DNA from: Pedobacter africanus
GTDB taxonomy: Bacteria; Bacteroidota; Bacteroidia; Sphingobacteriales; Sphingobacteriaceae
Direction of reading: 5' to 3'
Assembly: GCF_900176535.1 (NCBI RefSeq)
Contig: NZ_FWXT01000006.1
Location: 50,343-114,342, forward strand
Length of the DNA: 64,000 nt
This document shows, in pieces, positions 26,925-34,943 of the stretch (positions within the stretch are counted from its first letter, which is position 1; every line of letters starts with the position of its first letter). The notes beneath the pieces are model-generated. The model saw nothing but the letters and a program-made list of their open reading frames with translations, ran no database searches and was not told where the DNA came from. The translations under genes and the position numbers were made by a program.

Positions 26925-27938
26925 TTGCCGCTGATCCAGAAATATATCATTTTATTATTGCTCCCGTTGCTCTTTCTTGTTTATGGCAGGAAAGAGCTGC
27001 GGGAGTATAACATTCATGGCTATGCCCAGGGAACAGACTATACCGTAAAGTATTTTGCTGTAGACAGTATCGTTACCAAAAGGGCTGTAGATAGTATTTT
27101 AAGTGTCATAGACTCTTCTATGTCCTTATATAAGCCTTATTCTGCAATCTGCAGGTTTAATGCTGCAGAAGATGGTCTGGCTGTTGATCCTCATTTTGCA
27201 AGGGTTATGCGCAGGTCATTTGACATTTACAAGGATACACAAGGTAAATTTGATGTGACGGTTGAGCCACTGGTTGAGGCCTGGGGATTTGGTGCAAAAC
27301 GGGTAAGTAGTTTTCCGGATAGTGCCAGGGTTAAGGAGCTGCTGAACTGTGTTGGGATGAATAGCCTGAGCCTGAAAGGAAATTATCTTAAAAAAGATAA
27401 GCCTTGTATTCAGATAGATCTTAACGGGATTGCCCAGGGCTATAGTGTGGATGTGGTTGCCGGCTACCTGTTGAAAAAAAGAATATCCTGCTTTGTTGTG
27501 GAGATAGGGGGTGAGTTGAGAATGAAGGGCCCTAAGCCCGATGGTACTTCCCTGCGTATAGGAATTGAAGGACCGGCAGCATCGGCCGGTGCAGAACCGG
27601 TGATCAGGCATGTAGTGAAAATCAATAATGGGGCAATAACTACCGCTGGAAATTATAGAAAGTACCTGCAAAAAGGAGCAAAAAAAATAACCCATCTGAT
27701 TGACCCTCATACAGGTTATCCTATTGAGAACGCATTGATTAGTGTTACCATTTATGCCAAAGACGCAATTACAGCAGATGGCTATGATAGTCCTATTATG
27801 GCGATGGATGTTAATGAGGCCATTAATTTTGTGAATGCCCGGAAAGGCATGGAAGCTTATATCATTTACCATCGTAAAGACGGCAGTATTGCCGACACGC
27901 TTACAAAAGGGTTCAGAACATACTTAGCTGATCTTTAG
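26925..27938 (+). CDS. apbE: FAD:protein FMN transferase ApbE, non-ATG start
   Basis: A 337-residue membrane-anchored, periplasm-facing transferase that attaches FMN covalently to Thr or Ser of flavoproteins. It has family motifs VEPLVEAWGFG, QIDLNGIAQGYSVD, EIGGELRMKGPKP and THLIDPHTGYP, and a late TADGYDSPIMAM segment. The N-terminus is one hydrophobic helix (KYIILLLLPLLFLVYG); many homologues have a lipobox Cys here, but this protein has Tyr. There is no ATG between the preceding stop (26919-26921) and the conserved domain in this frame. TTG at 26925 is the first usable start, followed by CTG at 26931. Its stop region overlaps the convergent radical SAM gene by 26 bases. It is probably translationally coupled to the oxidoreductase. 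Confidence 0.9.
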   Translation: MPLIQKYIILLLLPLLFLVYGRKELREYNIHGYAQGTDYTVKYFAVDSIVTKRAVDSILSVIDSSMSLYKPYSAICRFNAAEDGLAVDPHFARVMRRSFDIYKDTQGKFDVTVEPLVEAWGFGAKRVSSFPDSARVKELLNCVGMNSLSLKGNYLKKDKPCIQIDLNGIAQGYSVDVVAGYLLKKRISCFVVEIGGELRMKGPKPDGTSLRIGIEGPAASAGAEPVIRHVVKINNGAITTAGNYRKYLQKGAKKITHLIDPHTGYPIENALISVTIYAKDAITADGYDSPIMAMDVNEAINFVNARKGMEAYIIYHRKDGSIADTLTKGFRTYLADL

Positions 27939-28986
27939 GCACACGGAAAAGGCTTGAATCCAGGGATGGCTTTATTTCATTCAGGTGGTTTAGGCGGCAA
28001 TGCAGTTTAAAATTATCTCTTATCATTTTGGCAATATTGCCATCGCCCCGCATTCTTTCACCAAACCTGCTGTCGTTCACATTTCCGCCGTGACAGGACT
28101 GGATCATATGCCATACTTTTTCAAAACGATCTGGATAGTTCTTGCGGAGCCAGTCTTCAAATATACCTCCGATTGCGCCGTTCAGCCGTACCACAGTATA
28201 GCCAGCCGCTATAGCGCCGCAATTGGCTATGGTCTTCAGTATAGATGGGATCTCATGGTCGCTTAAGCCCGGAACAAGCGGAGCTACCATTACGCCCATA
28301 GGTACACCAGCGCTGCTCAGCTGCTCCACTATTTTAAGCCGCTGTTTTGCAGTTGTGGTGCGGGGCTCCATCTTTTGCCGCAATTGTTCATTCAGGCTGT
28401 TTATAGATACATACACCATGCAGAGGTTTAGTTTAGCCATTTCGGTAAGCAGGTCAATGTCTCTTAATATCAGGGCGTTTTTGGTGATCATAGCGATAGG
28501 CTGCCTGTATTCGAGCGCAATTTCAAGCAATTGCCTGGTGATCCTGAATTTACGTTCTGCAGGCTGGTAACAATCGGTGTTACCCGATAAGGAGATAACG
28601 GAAGCATCCCATCCCTTCTTTTGAAGAAATTTTTTAAAAAGTTCAGGCGCATCTGTTTTAACAATGATCTTACGTTCGAAGTCGAGACCAGCACTAAAAC
28701 CCCAATATTCATGTGCATTACGGGCATAGCAATAGCTGCAGCCGTGTTCGCAGCCCTGGTAGGGGTTGAGGGAGTAGGCCATGCCGACATCAGGACTTTC
28801 TACTTTGTTTACAATAGATTTGGATCTGCCAAAGATGAAGGTGGTTTTATGGTCTTCTTCTTCCCAGTCGTCGATGCCCTCTTCATGGTCTTTCACATAG
28901 TCGTTTTTTGCAAAACGGTTATGGGGATTGAACTGTGCCCCCCTTCCCTTTACATAATTGTCCGGCTTTTCATCGTCTAATATCAT
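27913..28986 (-). CDS. PA0069-family radical SAM protein (SplB-like)
   Basis: A 357-residue cytoplasmic radical SAM enzyme. The cluster motif is CEHGCSYC (CxxxCxxC) in NPYQGCEHGCSYCYARNAHE, typical of the PA0069 group related to spore photoproduct lyase. Other family marks are VISLSGNTDCYQPAERKFRI, MITKNALILRDIDLL and a C-terminal HGGNVNDSRFGERMRGDG. The N-terminal extension (KGRGAQFNPHNRF, and FIFGRSKSIVNKVESPDVG) is also conserved in this group. The reaction of the family has not been settled. The gene stands alone; its end overlaps apbE tail to tail. Confidence 0.9.
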   Translation of the reverse strand: MILDDEKPDNYVKGRGAQFNPHNRFAKNDYVKDHEEGIDDWEEEDHKTTFIFGRSKSIVNKVESPDVGMAYSLNPYQGCEHGCSYCYARNAHEYWGFSAGLDFERKIIVKTDAPELFKKFLQKKGWDASVISLSGNTDCYQPAERKFRITRQLLEIALEYRQPIAMITKNALILRDIDLLTEMAKLNLCMVYVSINSLNEQLRQKMEPRTTTAKQRLKIVEQLSSAGVPMGVMVAPLVPGLSDHEIPSILKTIANCGAIAAGYTVVRLNGAIGGIFEDWLRKNYPDRFEKVWHMIQSCHGGNVNDSRFGERMRGDGNIAKMIRDNFKLHCRLNHLNEIKPSLDSSLFRVPKDQLSMF

Positions 28987-29043
28987 TAGCTAAAAATACT
29001 AATATTATTAGTAAAATGAAATGGGTGAACCAAAATTTTGTAT

Positions 29044-29070
29044 AAAAAAAAGAGACCCGGTAAGGTCCCT
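29044..29070 (-). terminator. Intrinsic terminator of fabI
   Basis: On the minus strand GGGACC (29069-29064) pairs with GGTCTC (29057-29052), six base pairs with one G-T wobble and a six-base loop. A run of eight T follows. It lies about 20 bases after the fabI stop. Confidence 0.8.
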
Positions 29071-29090
29071 TTTCAATAACATCAACAAAT

Positions 29091-29909
29091 TTATTGCTCT
29101 TCTAAACCCATTTTCTGCATTACTACATCGCTAACCCCTGTTGAAGAATAACCTCCGTCGTGAAAAAGGTTCTGCATGGTTACCATGCGGGTAAGGTCAG
29201 AGAACAGGGTAATACAGTAATCGGCACAGGATTCTGCATCGGCATTGCCCAATGGAGCGATGGCATTCGCATAATCATAGAAGTCGCCAAAACCTTTGAT
29301 CCCTGTTCCGGCAGTTGTTTTGGTTGGTGATTGGGAAACGGTATTGATCCTTACTTTTTTCTCCAATCCGTAATGGTAACCAAAACTGCGGGCAATAGAT
29401 TCCAGCATGGCTTTAATGTCGGCCATGTCTGTATAGAACGGGTAGGTGCGCTGGGCGGCCATATAAGTTAGGGCCACTACACTGCCGCCTTCATTAATGG
29501 CATCGAGTTTTTTGGCAACAGCAAGCATTTTATGAAATGATAAGGCGGAAACATCAATCCCCTTCATGAAGTAATCGTAATTGGATTCTGTATAAGGTAT
29601 CTTTTTACGGATGTTAACGCTCATTCCTATAGAGTGCAGTACAAAGTCTATTTTGCCGCCTAATATTTCCTGTGATTGGGTAAACAGGCTGGTCAGTTCA
29701 TCAACACTGGTTGCATCGGCCGGAACAATCTGTGAATTTGTTTTTTCAGCCAGGGCATTGATCTCTCCCAGACGCATGGCGATAGGAGCATTGGTCAAAA
29801 CAAATGTTGCGCCTTCTTCATGTGCTTTTTCGGCTACTTTCCAGGCAATTGAATTCTGATCTAATGCGCCTGTAATGATGCCGCGTTTACCTTTTAATAA
29901 GTTGTACAT
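29091..29909 (-). CDS. fabI: Enoyl-[acyl-carrier-protein] reductase (NADH) FabI
   Basis: A 272-residue cytoplasmic reductase that catalyses the last step of each fatty-acid elongation cycle and is the triclosan target type. The N-terminal nucleotide-binding part begins LLKGKRGIITGALDQNSIAW; FVLHSIGMS follows. The catalytic Tyr and Lys have the FabI spacing Y-x6-K in FYTDMADIKAM, which separates it from other short-chain dehydrogenases. The C-terminal motifs are RINTVSQSPTKTTAG and NLFHDGGYSS. It has its own terminator and lies 60 bases downstream of recN on the same strand, so it may be read from the recN promoter as well as its own. Confidence 0.96.
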   Translation of the reverse strand: MYNLLKGKRGIITGALDQNSIAWKVAEKAHEEGATFVLTNAPIAMRLGEINALAEKTNSQIVPADATSVDELTSLFTQSQEILGGKIDFVLHSIGMSVNIRKKIPYTESNYDYFMKGIDVSALSFHKMLAVAKKLDAINEGGSVVALTYMAAQRTYPFYTDMADIKAMLESIARSFGYHYGLEKKVRINTVSQSPTKTTAGTGIKGFGDFYDYANAIAPLGNADAESCADYCITLFSDLTRMVTMQNLFHDGGYSSTGVSDVVMQKMGLEEQ

Positions 29910-29968
29910 AGTATTTTGTTTTAAAACAGGCCGAAGTTAAGGAATTTTTCTTTTGCCAGAAGCTGCAT

Positions 29969-31630
29969 TTAGCTTTTGTAACCCAGCAGGTCTTTTGCGT
30001 TTTCGAGAGCAGAAGCACCCGGCGTTTTACCACTCAGCATTTCGGCAATGGCAGCTACGCGCTCTGTTTTATTCAGCCTGCGTATACCGGTTGTGGTACG
30101 ATCAGTTTCTTCATTCTTGTATACAAAGTAATGGGCATCTCCCTTGGCAGCGATCTGCGGAAGGTGGGTAATACAGATTACCTGCATGTTTTTCTCCAGT
30201 TCGCCGATCACGTCTCCAACCTGTAAGGCGGTTTCGCCTGAAATTCCTGTATCAATTTCATCAAATATCAAGGTAGGTAAGGAGGTATGTTGGGCCATAA
30301 TGGATTTGATGGCCAGCATCAGGCGGGACAGCTCACCACCTGATGCCACTTTACCAACCGGGGCAGGAGGCTGACCGCTGTTTGCGGAGAACAGCAGGCC
30401 GATCAGGTCTTTCCCATCTTTGTTGAGTTCCACGGTCGTTTGTTGTTCAATTTTTATTTTTGCATTGGGCATGCCCACCCGACGCAATATTTCTCCGACA
30501 CTTTTTTCTGTACTGCTAATGGCTTTAAGGCGGTTGACAGATAAAGTTGCAGCCATCTGTTCGAGCTTCAGGAGCGTTTCTTCCAGTGCTTTGGTTAACT
30601 GGTTTATCTCCTCATCACTGCTCAGCAGATTGACCAGATTAGCTGATAGTTGTTCCTGTATTGCAATTAATTCTTCAGTACTACTAACTTTATGCTTCTG
30701 CTGCAAACCATAAATGAGGTCCAGACGGGTATTGATCTCTTCAATACGTGCAGGATTAAAAACAATATTGTCTTCCAGAACCGATGTTTCTTCGGCTATA
30801 TCTTTAATCTCTATAAGAGAAGAGCGTAATCGTTCATTCAGTTCCGCATAAGCGGGATTGAACTTTTCTACACTTTGCAGCTGTCCGACCACTTCTTTCA
30901 AAATGGAAAGTACAGCACTTTCCTGCTCGCTTAGCAAATGGTAGCTGGTCAACAGGCTTCTTTTAATGCTTTCAGCATTGTTGAGCATTTGCAATTCGGT
31001 TTCCAGTTTTTCCTGTTCTGCCGGATGCAGATTGGCATTTTCCAGTTCATTAAACAGGAACTGTTCATAATCCTGCCTGTTTCTCGCTTCATCGGCCCTG
31101 GCCTGCAGCTCAGTAAGGTGTTTTTGCTGCTGCTTGTAGGATTTAAAAAGGCTGCGGTAATCGGATAATAGTACTGTGTGATCTGCAAGGGTGTCTACAA
31201 CTGAGAGCTGAAATTCAGGATCACTGATTTCAAGGGTGGCATGTTGCGAATGGATGTCTATCAAGTGCTCCCCAACCTGTTTCATCACATGGAGTGTTAC
31301 AGGGGTGTCGTTAATGAACGATCTGGATTTGCCATCCGTAGAAATCTCCCGTCTCAAAGTACTTTCGGGATAAAAATCCAGGTCGTTCTCTTCAAAAAGC
31401 GGGCGCAGCTGGTCGTTGTTTAATAAAAACTGTCCCTCGATAATACATTTCCTGTCCTGGTTAAAGAAATACTTTGTTTCGGCCCTTTGGCCCAGTATCA
31501 GTGACAGTGCCCCAAGCATGATAGATTTACCGGCACCGGTTTCGCCGGTGATGATGTTAAGTCCTTTGTCTGGTTCCAGTTCAACACTGTCAATCAAAGC
31601 GTAGTTACGGATGGAAAGTTTTTGCAGCAT
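29969..31630 (-). CDS. recN: DNA repair protein RecN
   Basis: A 553-residue SMC-like ATPase of double-strand break repair. I chose ATG at 31630 (MLQKLSIRNYALIDSVELE); the in-frame codon at 31636 is GTG and adds only two residues. Walker A is GETGAGKS near residue 33. The long middle part is coiled coil (about 150-370) interrupted by the short RecN hinge. The signature ASGGELSRLMLAIKSIM and Walker B TLIFDEIDTGISGE are near the C-terminus, followed by THLPQIAA. In many Bacteroidota it sits next to the bamD-rpoZ-coaBC-DUF4835 cluster; here a BlaI/BlaR pair lies in between. Confidence 0.96.
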   Translation of the reverse strand: MLQKLSIRNYALIDSVELEPDKGLNIITGETGAGKSIMLGALSLILGQRAETKYFFNQDRKCIIEGQFLLNNDQLRPLFEENDLDFYPESTLRREISTDGKSRSFINDTPVTLHVMKQVGEHLIDIHSQHATLEISDPEFQLSVVDTLADHTVLLSDYRSLFKSYKQQQKHLTELQARADEARNRQDYEQFLFNELENANLHPAEQEKLETELQMLNNAESIKRSLLTSYHLLSEQESAVLSILKEVVGQLQSVEKFNPAYAELNERLRSSLIEIKDIAEETSVLEDNIVFNPARIEEINTRLDLIYGLQQKHKVSSTEELIAIQEQLSANLVNLLSSDEEINQLTKALEETLLKLEQMAATLSVNRLKAISSTEKSVGEILRRVGMPNAKIKIEQQTTVELNKDGKDLIGLLFSANSGQPPAPVGKVASGGELSRLMLAIKSIMAQHTSLPTLIFDEIDTGISGETALQVGDVIGELEKNMQVICITHLPQIAAKGDAHYFVYKNEETDRTTTGIRRLNKTERVAAIAEMLSGKTPGASALENAKDLLGYKS

Positions 31631-31669
31631 ATACACTGCTAAATTAGAAAAAGTTTAACGACGAACCAC

Positions 31670-31695
31670 AAAAAAAGCAGAAGATTATCTCCTGC
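31670..31695 (-). terminator. Intrinsic terminator of the blaI-blaR operon
   Basis: On the minus strand GCAGGAGA (31695-31688) pairs with TCTTCTGC (31684-31677), eight base pairs with one G-T wobble and a three-base loop. Seven T follow (31676-31670). It is about 40 bases after the BlaR-type stop. Confidence 0.85.
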
Positions 31696-31733
31696 CTTCA
31701 ATTGTGTGTATGGTACTAAAAATTGGCACAAGT

Positions 31734-33560
31734 TTAAAAAGGGGTATTGTCTGGCTGGCCCGCTTTTTTCTTTTTTAAAGCCTCAACTTCAGCTTCAAAT
31801 TTCTTTTTCAGTTCTTTATACTCAGCGGAATTTTCCAGGGCTCTGGCTTCCTCCAGTTTTTTCTTCAATTCCGGTGAAGAAAGGTAAACATGTATTGAAT
31901 TTGCTATTTTCTGAGCATCTTTGATTTGTGCACTATAAGCGTTCTGGAATAATTTTGAATCTGCCTGAAATTTCTTTGCGTCTTCGGCCATTTTTTTCTG
32001 GTTTTTTTTCCACTCTGGAGAGCTGAAATAATGCCTGGCCTTTTTACTTTGTTCTGTCAGTTCTTTCTGCTGTTTTTTCCAATCTTCAGAGTTGAAATAT
32101 TTGTGAATTTCCGCAGTTTGTTTCCGGATCAGTTCCTGTTGTTTTTTCCATTCATCCGAACTGAATTTTTTTGCCAGGTCTTCCGACATTGCCTTTATGC
32201 CTTCCTGCCATTCGGGTGATTTCATGAAAAACATTTTTTTGCTGATGATGGTGTCTAAGCCTGTTTTAAAATTGTAGTTCAGGTGGAAATTACCCATATC
32301 ACTGAATGTCTCTTTTACCACTTCTTTCCTTAGGCTGTCCGGCATTTCTTTCATGGAATCATATTCCTTTTTATTGCCCTGCGGATCAATGGTAACGATC
32401 CTGAATTTGCGTCTTTTCTTTGTGGTATCTTGCATTACCTCTTCTGCTGCAGGCTTAACTTCCTGTTTTAGGCGTGTAGTTTTAAAAGGATTTTTTGCCT
32501 CTTGTTTTAGTGCAGGCTGTTTATGCGTTACACCTGGTTTTAGGATTGCAGGTTCGGTTTTGGCGGGGCCGATCCATGCCAATGAAATTACAGTAGCTAC
32601 GGTGAGCGTAATGGCAAAGAGCTGTTGCTTTGCGTTCATATAGTTTGTTTTCATATCTGTGATTCTTTTAATGCGTTGATAAAGGTGTTGTTGTTTGCCA
32701 CTGGCGGCCATAGATAAGGCAGGGGTAGCTTTATCTTTGAGTATTTCCAGTTTCAGCAGGGCGTGGGCATAGGTTAATGGCGTTCCTGTTAGTTTTAATA
32801 CCAGGTCATCGCAGGCGTGTTCCCTTTCAATATTGACGAACCTGTTGCTTAGCCATATGAAGGGGTTAAAGAACATCAGGGTTTCAATGGCTGTTTTTAT
32901 CAGGTTTAAAAGGTAGTCGTTTCGGCGGATATGAGAAAGCTCATGGATCAATATAGCTTCTACCTGCCGGATGTCCAGTTGGGCAACCAGGGCCACCGGA
33001 AAAAGCACTACCGGCTTAAAATACCCAATAACCAATGGGATATTAACTTGCCCGGAGAGGTAAAAGTCTACAGGTCTGCGGATCCCCAGTTTAACTGTCA
33101 TTTCCTGAAAAATCTGCTGCCAGGAGGAGGGAACCTGGTTTTTATCGGATCCTTTTAAAGCTTGTAGCTTTTTATAGCCCGCAGTAAGGATAAGCAGCTG
33201 GAACAATATACCGAGACTATATATAGCAGTAATGTAAGGGAAGAGCTGCTCAGCCTGGGTACTGAGTGTGGCCGGGAAACCAGTCATTTCCTGCGCTGCA
33301 TTTATTCCCTGCGGAGCATTACCCACAAGTACAGGCTGTTTATCTGCGGGCCATTTAAAAACAGTGCAAAAGGTGATGCAGAAACCGGCAAACATCAGAC
33401 ACATGGCCCCATAAGCCAGGTTATGTTTGAACCTGGCCGTCAGGTTTGGAAAAAGACTAACTACCGCGAGTAATATCCCATAAATAATTGCGGCCTGCCA
33501 TAGGGAATGAAAGATACTCCATCCAATAGCTTTGATCAGGTTGTTTACAATTGCTTCCAT
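31734..33560 (-). CDS. BlaR1/MecR1-type M56 metallopeptidase with repeat-containing sensor region
   Basis: A 608-residue membrane protein. The N-terminal half has several membrane helices (for example about 10-30, 38-60 and 105-125) and the zinc site HELSH at 206-210 (ILIHELSHIRRNDYLL), as in BlaR1 antirepressor proteases, followed by NRFVNIEREHACDDLVLKL. One more helix (FAITLTVATVISLAWIG, about 310-327) leads to an exported tail. The tail has no penicillin-binding motifs. From about residue 448 it carries short repeats of the form S-(P/D/E)-(E/D)-W-K-K-Q followed by about 17 helical residues, ending in a Lys-rich coiled coil. The gene starts two bases after the BlaI gene. I infer that on sensing a signal it cleaves that repressor; the signal is not a beta-lactam by sequence evidence. 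Confidence 0.88.
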   Translation of the reverse strand: MEAIVNNLIKAIGWSIFHSLWQAAIIYGILLAVVSLFPNLTARFKHNLAYGAMCLMFAGFCITFCTVFKWPADKQPVLVGNAPQGINAAQEMTGFPATLSTQAEQLFPYITAIYSLGILFQLLILTAGYKKLQALKGSDKNQVPSSWQQIFQEMTVKLGIRRPVDFYLSGQVNIPLVIGYFKPVVLFPVALVAQLDIRQVEAILIHELSHIRRNDYLLNLIKTAIETLMFFNPFIWLSNRFVNIEREHACDDLVLKLTGTPLTYAHALLKLEILKDKATPALSMAASGKQQHLYQRIKRITDMKTNYMNAKQQLFAITLTVATVISLAWIGPAKTEPAILKPGVTHKQPALKQEAKNPFKTTRLKQEVKPAAEEVMQDTTKKRRKFRIVTIDPQGNKKEYDSMKEMPDSLRKEVVKETFSDMGNFHLNYNFKTGLDTIISKKMFFMKSPEWQEGIKAMSEDLAKKFSSDEWKKQQELIRKQTAEIHKYFNSEDWKKQQKELTEQSKKARHYFSSPEWKKNQKKMAEDAKKFQADSKLFQNAYSAQIKDAQKIANSIHVYLSSPELKKKLEEARALENSAEYKELKKKFEAEVEALKKKKAGQPDNTPF

Positions 33561-33562
33561 TT

Positions 33563-33946
33563 TTATTGATTGCTTAATTCATCCAGATATTTTTTTATTG
33601 AATCAATCTCCTCCTTGCTTGCAGTATGGTTGCCCAGGGCTTGCATCACCAGCCTGGCAGCGGAACCATTAAATACATTGTCAATCATTTTATTGACCAG
33701 GTGCTGTTGTGTTTTTTCCTGGTTTACCAAGGCGCGGTAAATGTGTGTCTTCGACGAGGTATCCCTGGCAACCAATCCTTTTTCATGCATGATCTGCATC
33801 AGTTTAAGTGTGGTGGTATAGCCAGAATCTTTATTTTTTTCTAAAACCTCATGCACCTCCCTTACCGTACAACTGCCCTTGTCCCACAGTATCTGCAGGA
33901 TCTCAAGTTCACTTTCGGTAGGCTTAGGCGTTGTTTGTGCTGTCAT
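33563..33946 (-). CDS. BlaI/MecI/CopY-family transcriptional repressor
   Basis: A 127-residue winged-helix dimeric repressor. I place the start at 33946 (MTAQTTPKPTESELEILQIL); the open frame runs 23 codons further upstream, but that stretch contains the promoter and both operators. The DNA-binding part (about 10-75) includes LWDKGSCTVREVHEVL and SGYTTTLKLMQIMHEKGLV, standard for BlaI. The C-terminal helices (from about 85) form the dimer and should contain the site cut by the partner peptidase. It is followed after two bases by the BlaR-type gene, so both are under the same operator and are autoregulated. Confidence 0.93.
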   Translation of the reverse strand: MTAQTTPKPTESELEILQILWDKGSCTVREVHEVLEKNKDSGYTTTLKLMQIMHEKGLVARDTSSKTHIYRALVNQEKTQQHLVNKMIDNVFNGSAARLVMQALGNHTASKEEIDSIKKYLDELSNQ

Positions 33947-33955
33947 ATCTGCATC

Positions 33956-33995
33956 TACGAATTGTTTCGTAATCAAATATACGAATCTATTCGTA
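33956..33995. promoter_or_regulatory. Double BlaI-type operator
   Basis: Two dyads with the form TACGAAT-nn-(A/T)TTCGTA lie at 33956-33971 (one mismatch) and 33980-33995 (perfect). Their centres are 24 bases apart. The outer arms also form a perfect 12-base inverted repeat (GCATCTACGAAT at 33951-33962 and its complement at 33989-34000). One dyad lies between the -33 and -7 boxes and the other over the expected transcription start. Confidence 0.85.
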
Positions 33996-34003
33996 GATGC
34001 AAA
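33974..34003 (-). promoter_or_regulatory. Promoter of the blaI-blaR operon
   Basis: On the minus strand TTTG (34003-34000) and TATATTTG (33981-33974) are separated by 18 bases, an excellent match to the Bacteroidota TTTG / TAnnTTTG promoter. The start of transcription should fall near 33967, giving a leader of about 20 bases to the ATG at 33946. Confidence 0.8.
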
Positions 34004-34033
34004 ATAATTTAACACTTTTTTACTAATCAGTCG

Positions 34034-34942
34034 TTAACGACTTGCCCTTAAGGCTTCGTATTTATTGAGATTGGCCGGATCAACTTCTGATAAAAGGTTA
34101 TAAGCCTTTAGTTTATCTTGGGGATCTGGCAGTGTGGATATTACATTTACCAATTCATCTGCTTTGGTGGCCAGGTACATGTTCGGAAAAATAGAACCTA
34201 GCTTCTGCTTGTCCATTTGTTTTAAAGTAGTAAGGAGGGAAATGATCTTTTTGGCACTTTTCGACTGATCTTCCTGCATGCGGTCCAGTCCGTTAAAATG
34301 GTAATCATAAATGAACTGTCTCAGCTCCTCGAAACTTTTGTTTTGCAGGTTTTCATTCAGCCAGTACCGGTTTCGAAGCCCGTCAAAAGCTTTCCATCCT
34401 TTATTTCCGGATACCTGGGCAACATTTAAGATATTTTGTGCTTTGTTATAGAAATGTGTGCCTCCAAGTTTACTGAAACTGTCCTTATCCAGGCCTATAA
34501 TGGTGTAGGCATAAAAACTAAGCAGGGAACTTAAATTGGAAATGAAATTCTGATCAGAGAAGTCAAGAGATTGTCCTTCGTTATAATTGAAATCAAAATC
34601 CTTGTCACTGATGTTTAGCAGCGTACTGTTATACGCGGTATTGTAAACAGGGCGGCTGGACTGGATCTGTGCTTCTGCTTTATAGGCCGAACTGCCGTCC
34701 CAGGCAGTTACTGTAATTACAAAATTGCATTCAATCCTTTCTGCGGGAGCGTAGGGTTCATTGCTCCACTTATTGTTGTTTAGAAACTCGCGGATGGTAT
34801 TCTGAAGGACTTCCAGGTTTTTTTTGTTGATATTGGGAACGGTGGGGGCCATTACCTGTACCCGGGTGTTCAATTCCTGTGCCTGTACCCAGCTGCAGCA
34901 GCAACAAAACAACAGGAAAATAAATGAGCAGCGTTTCTTCAT
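34034..34942 (-). CDS. DUF4835 family protein (PorD-like, type IX secretion associated)
   Basis: A 302-residue exported protein with a signal peptide ending near WVQAQ. The whole mature region matches the DUF4835 family in my recognition: QELNTRVQVMAPTVPNINK at the N-terminus, FLNNNKWSNEPYAPAERIEC, LNISDKDFDFNYNEGQSL and LSSLLSFYAYTIIGLDKDSF. The family has been linked to the type IX secretion machinery under the name PorD in annotation; this link is from memory and the exact role is unclear. It lies one base after coaBC and is the last gene of the bamD-rpoZ-coaBC operon, an arrangement that recurs in Bacteroidota. Confidence 0.85.
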   Translation of the reverse strand: MKKRCSFIFLLFCCCCSWVQAQELNTRVQVMAPTVPNINKKNLEVLQNTIREFLNNNKWSNEPYAPAERIECNFVITVTAWDGSSAYKAEAQIQSSRPVYNTAYNSTLLNISDKDFDFNYNEGQSLDFSDQNFISNLSSLLSFYAYTIIGLDKDSFSKLGGTHFYNKAQNILNVAQVSGNKGWKAFDGLRNRYWLNENLQNKSFEELRQFIYDYHFNGLDRMQEDQSKSAKKIISLLTTLKQMDKQKLGSIFPNMYLATKADELVNVISTLPDPQDKLKAYNLLSEVDPANLNKYEALRASR

Positions 34943-34943
34943 G

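Noticed and set aside
33947..34015. 23-codon N-terminal extension of the BlaI-type repressor
   Set aside because: The stretch contains the -7 box and both operator dyads, so it cannot be translated from the mapped promoter.
34029..34042. Palindrome AGTCGTTAACGACT at the end of the DUF4835 gene
   Set aside because: It overlaps the stop codon and no T-run follows on the coding strand, so I could not support it as a terminator.
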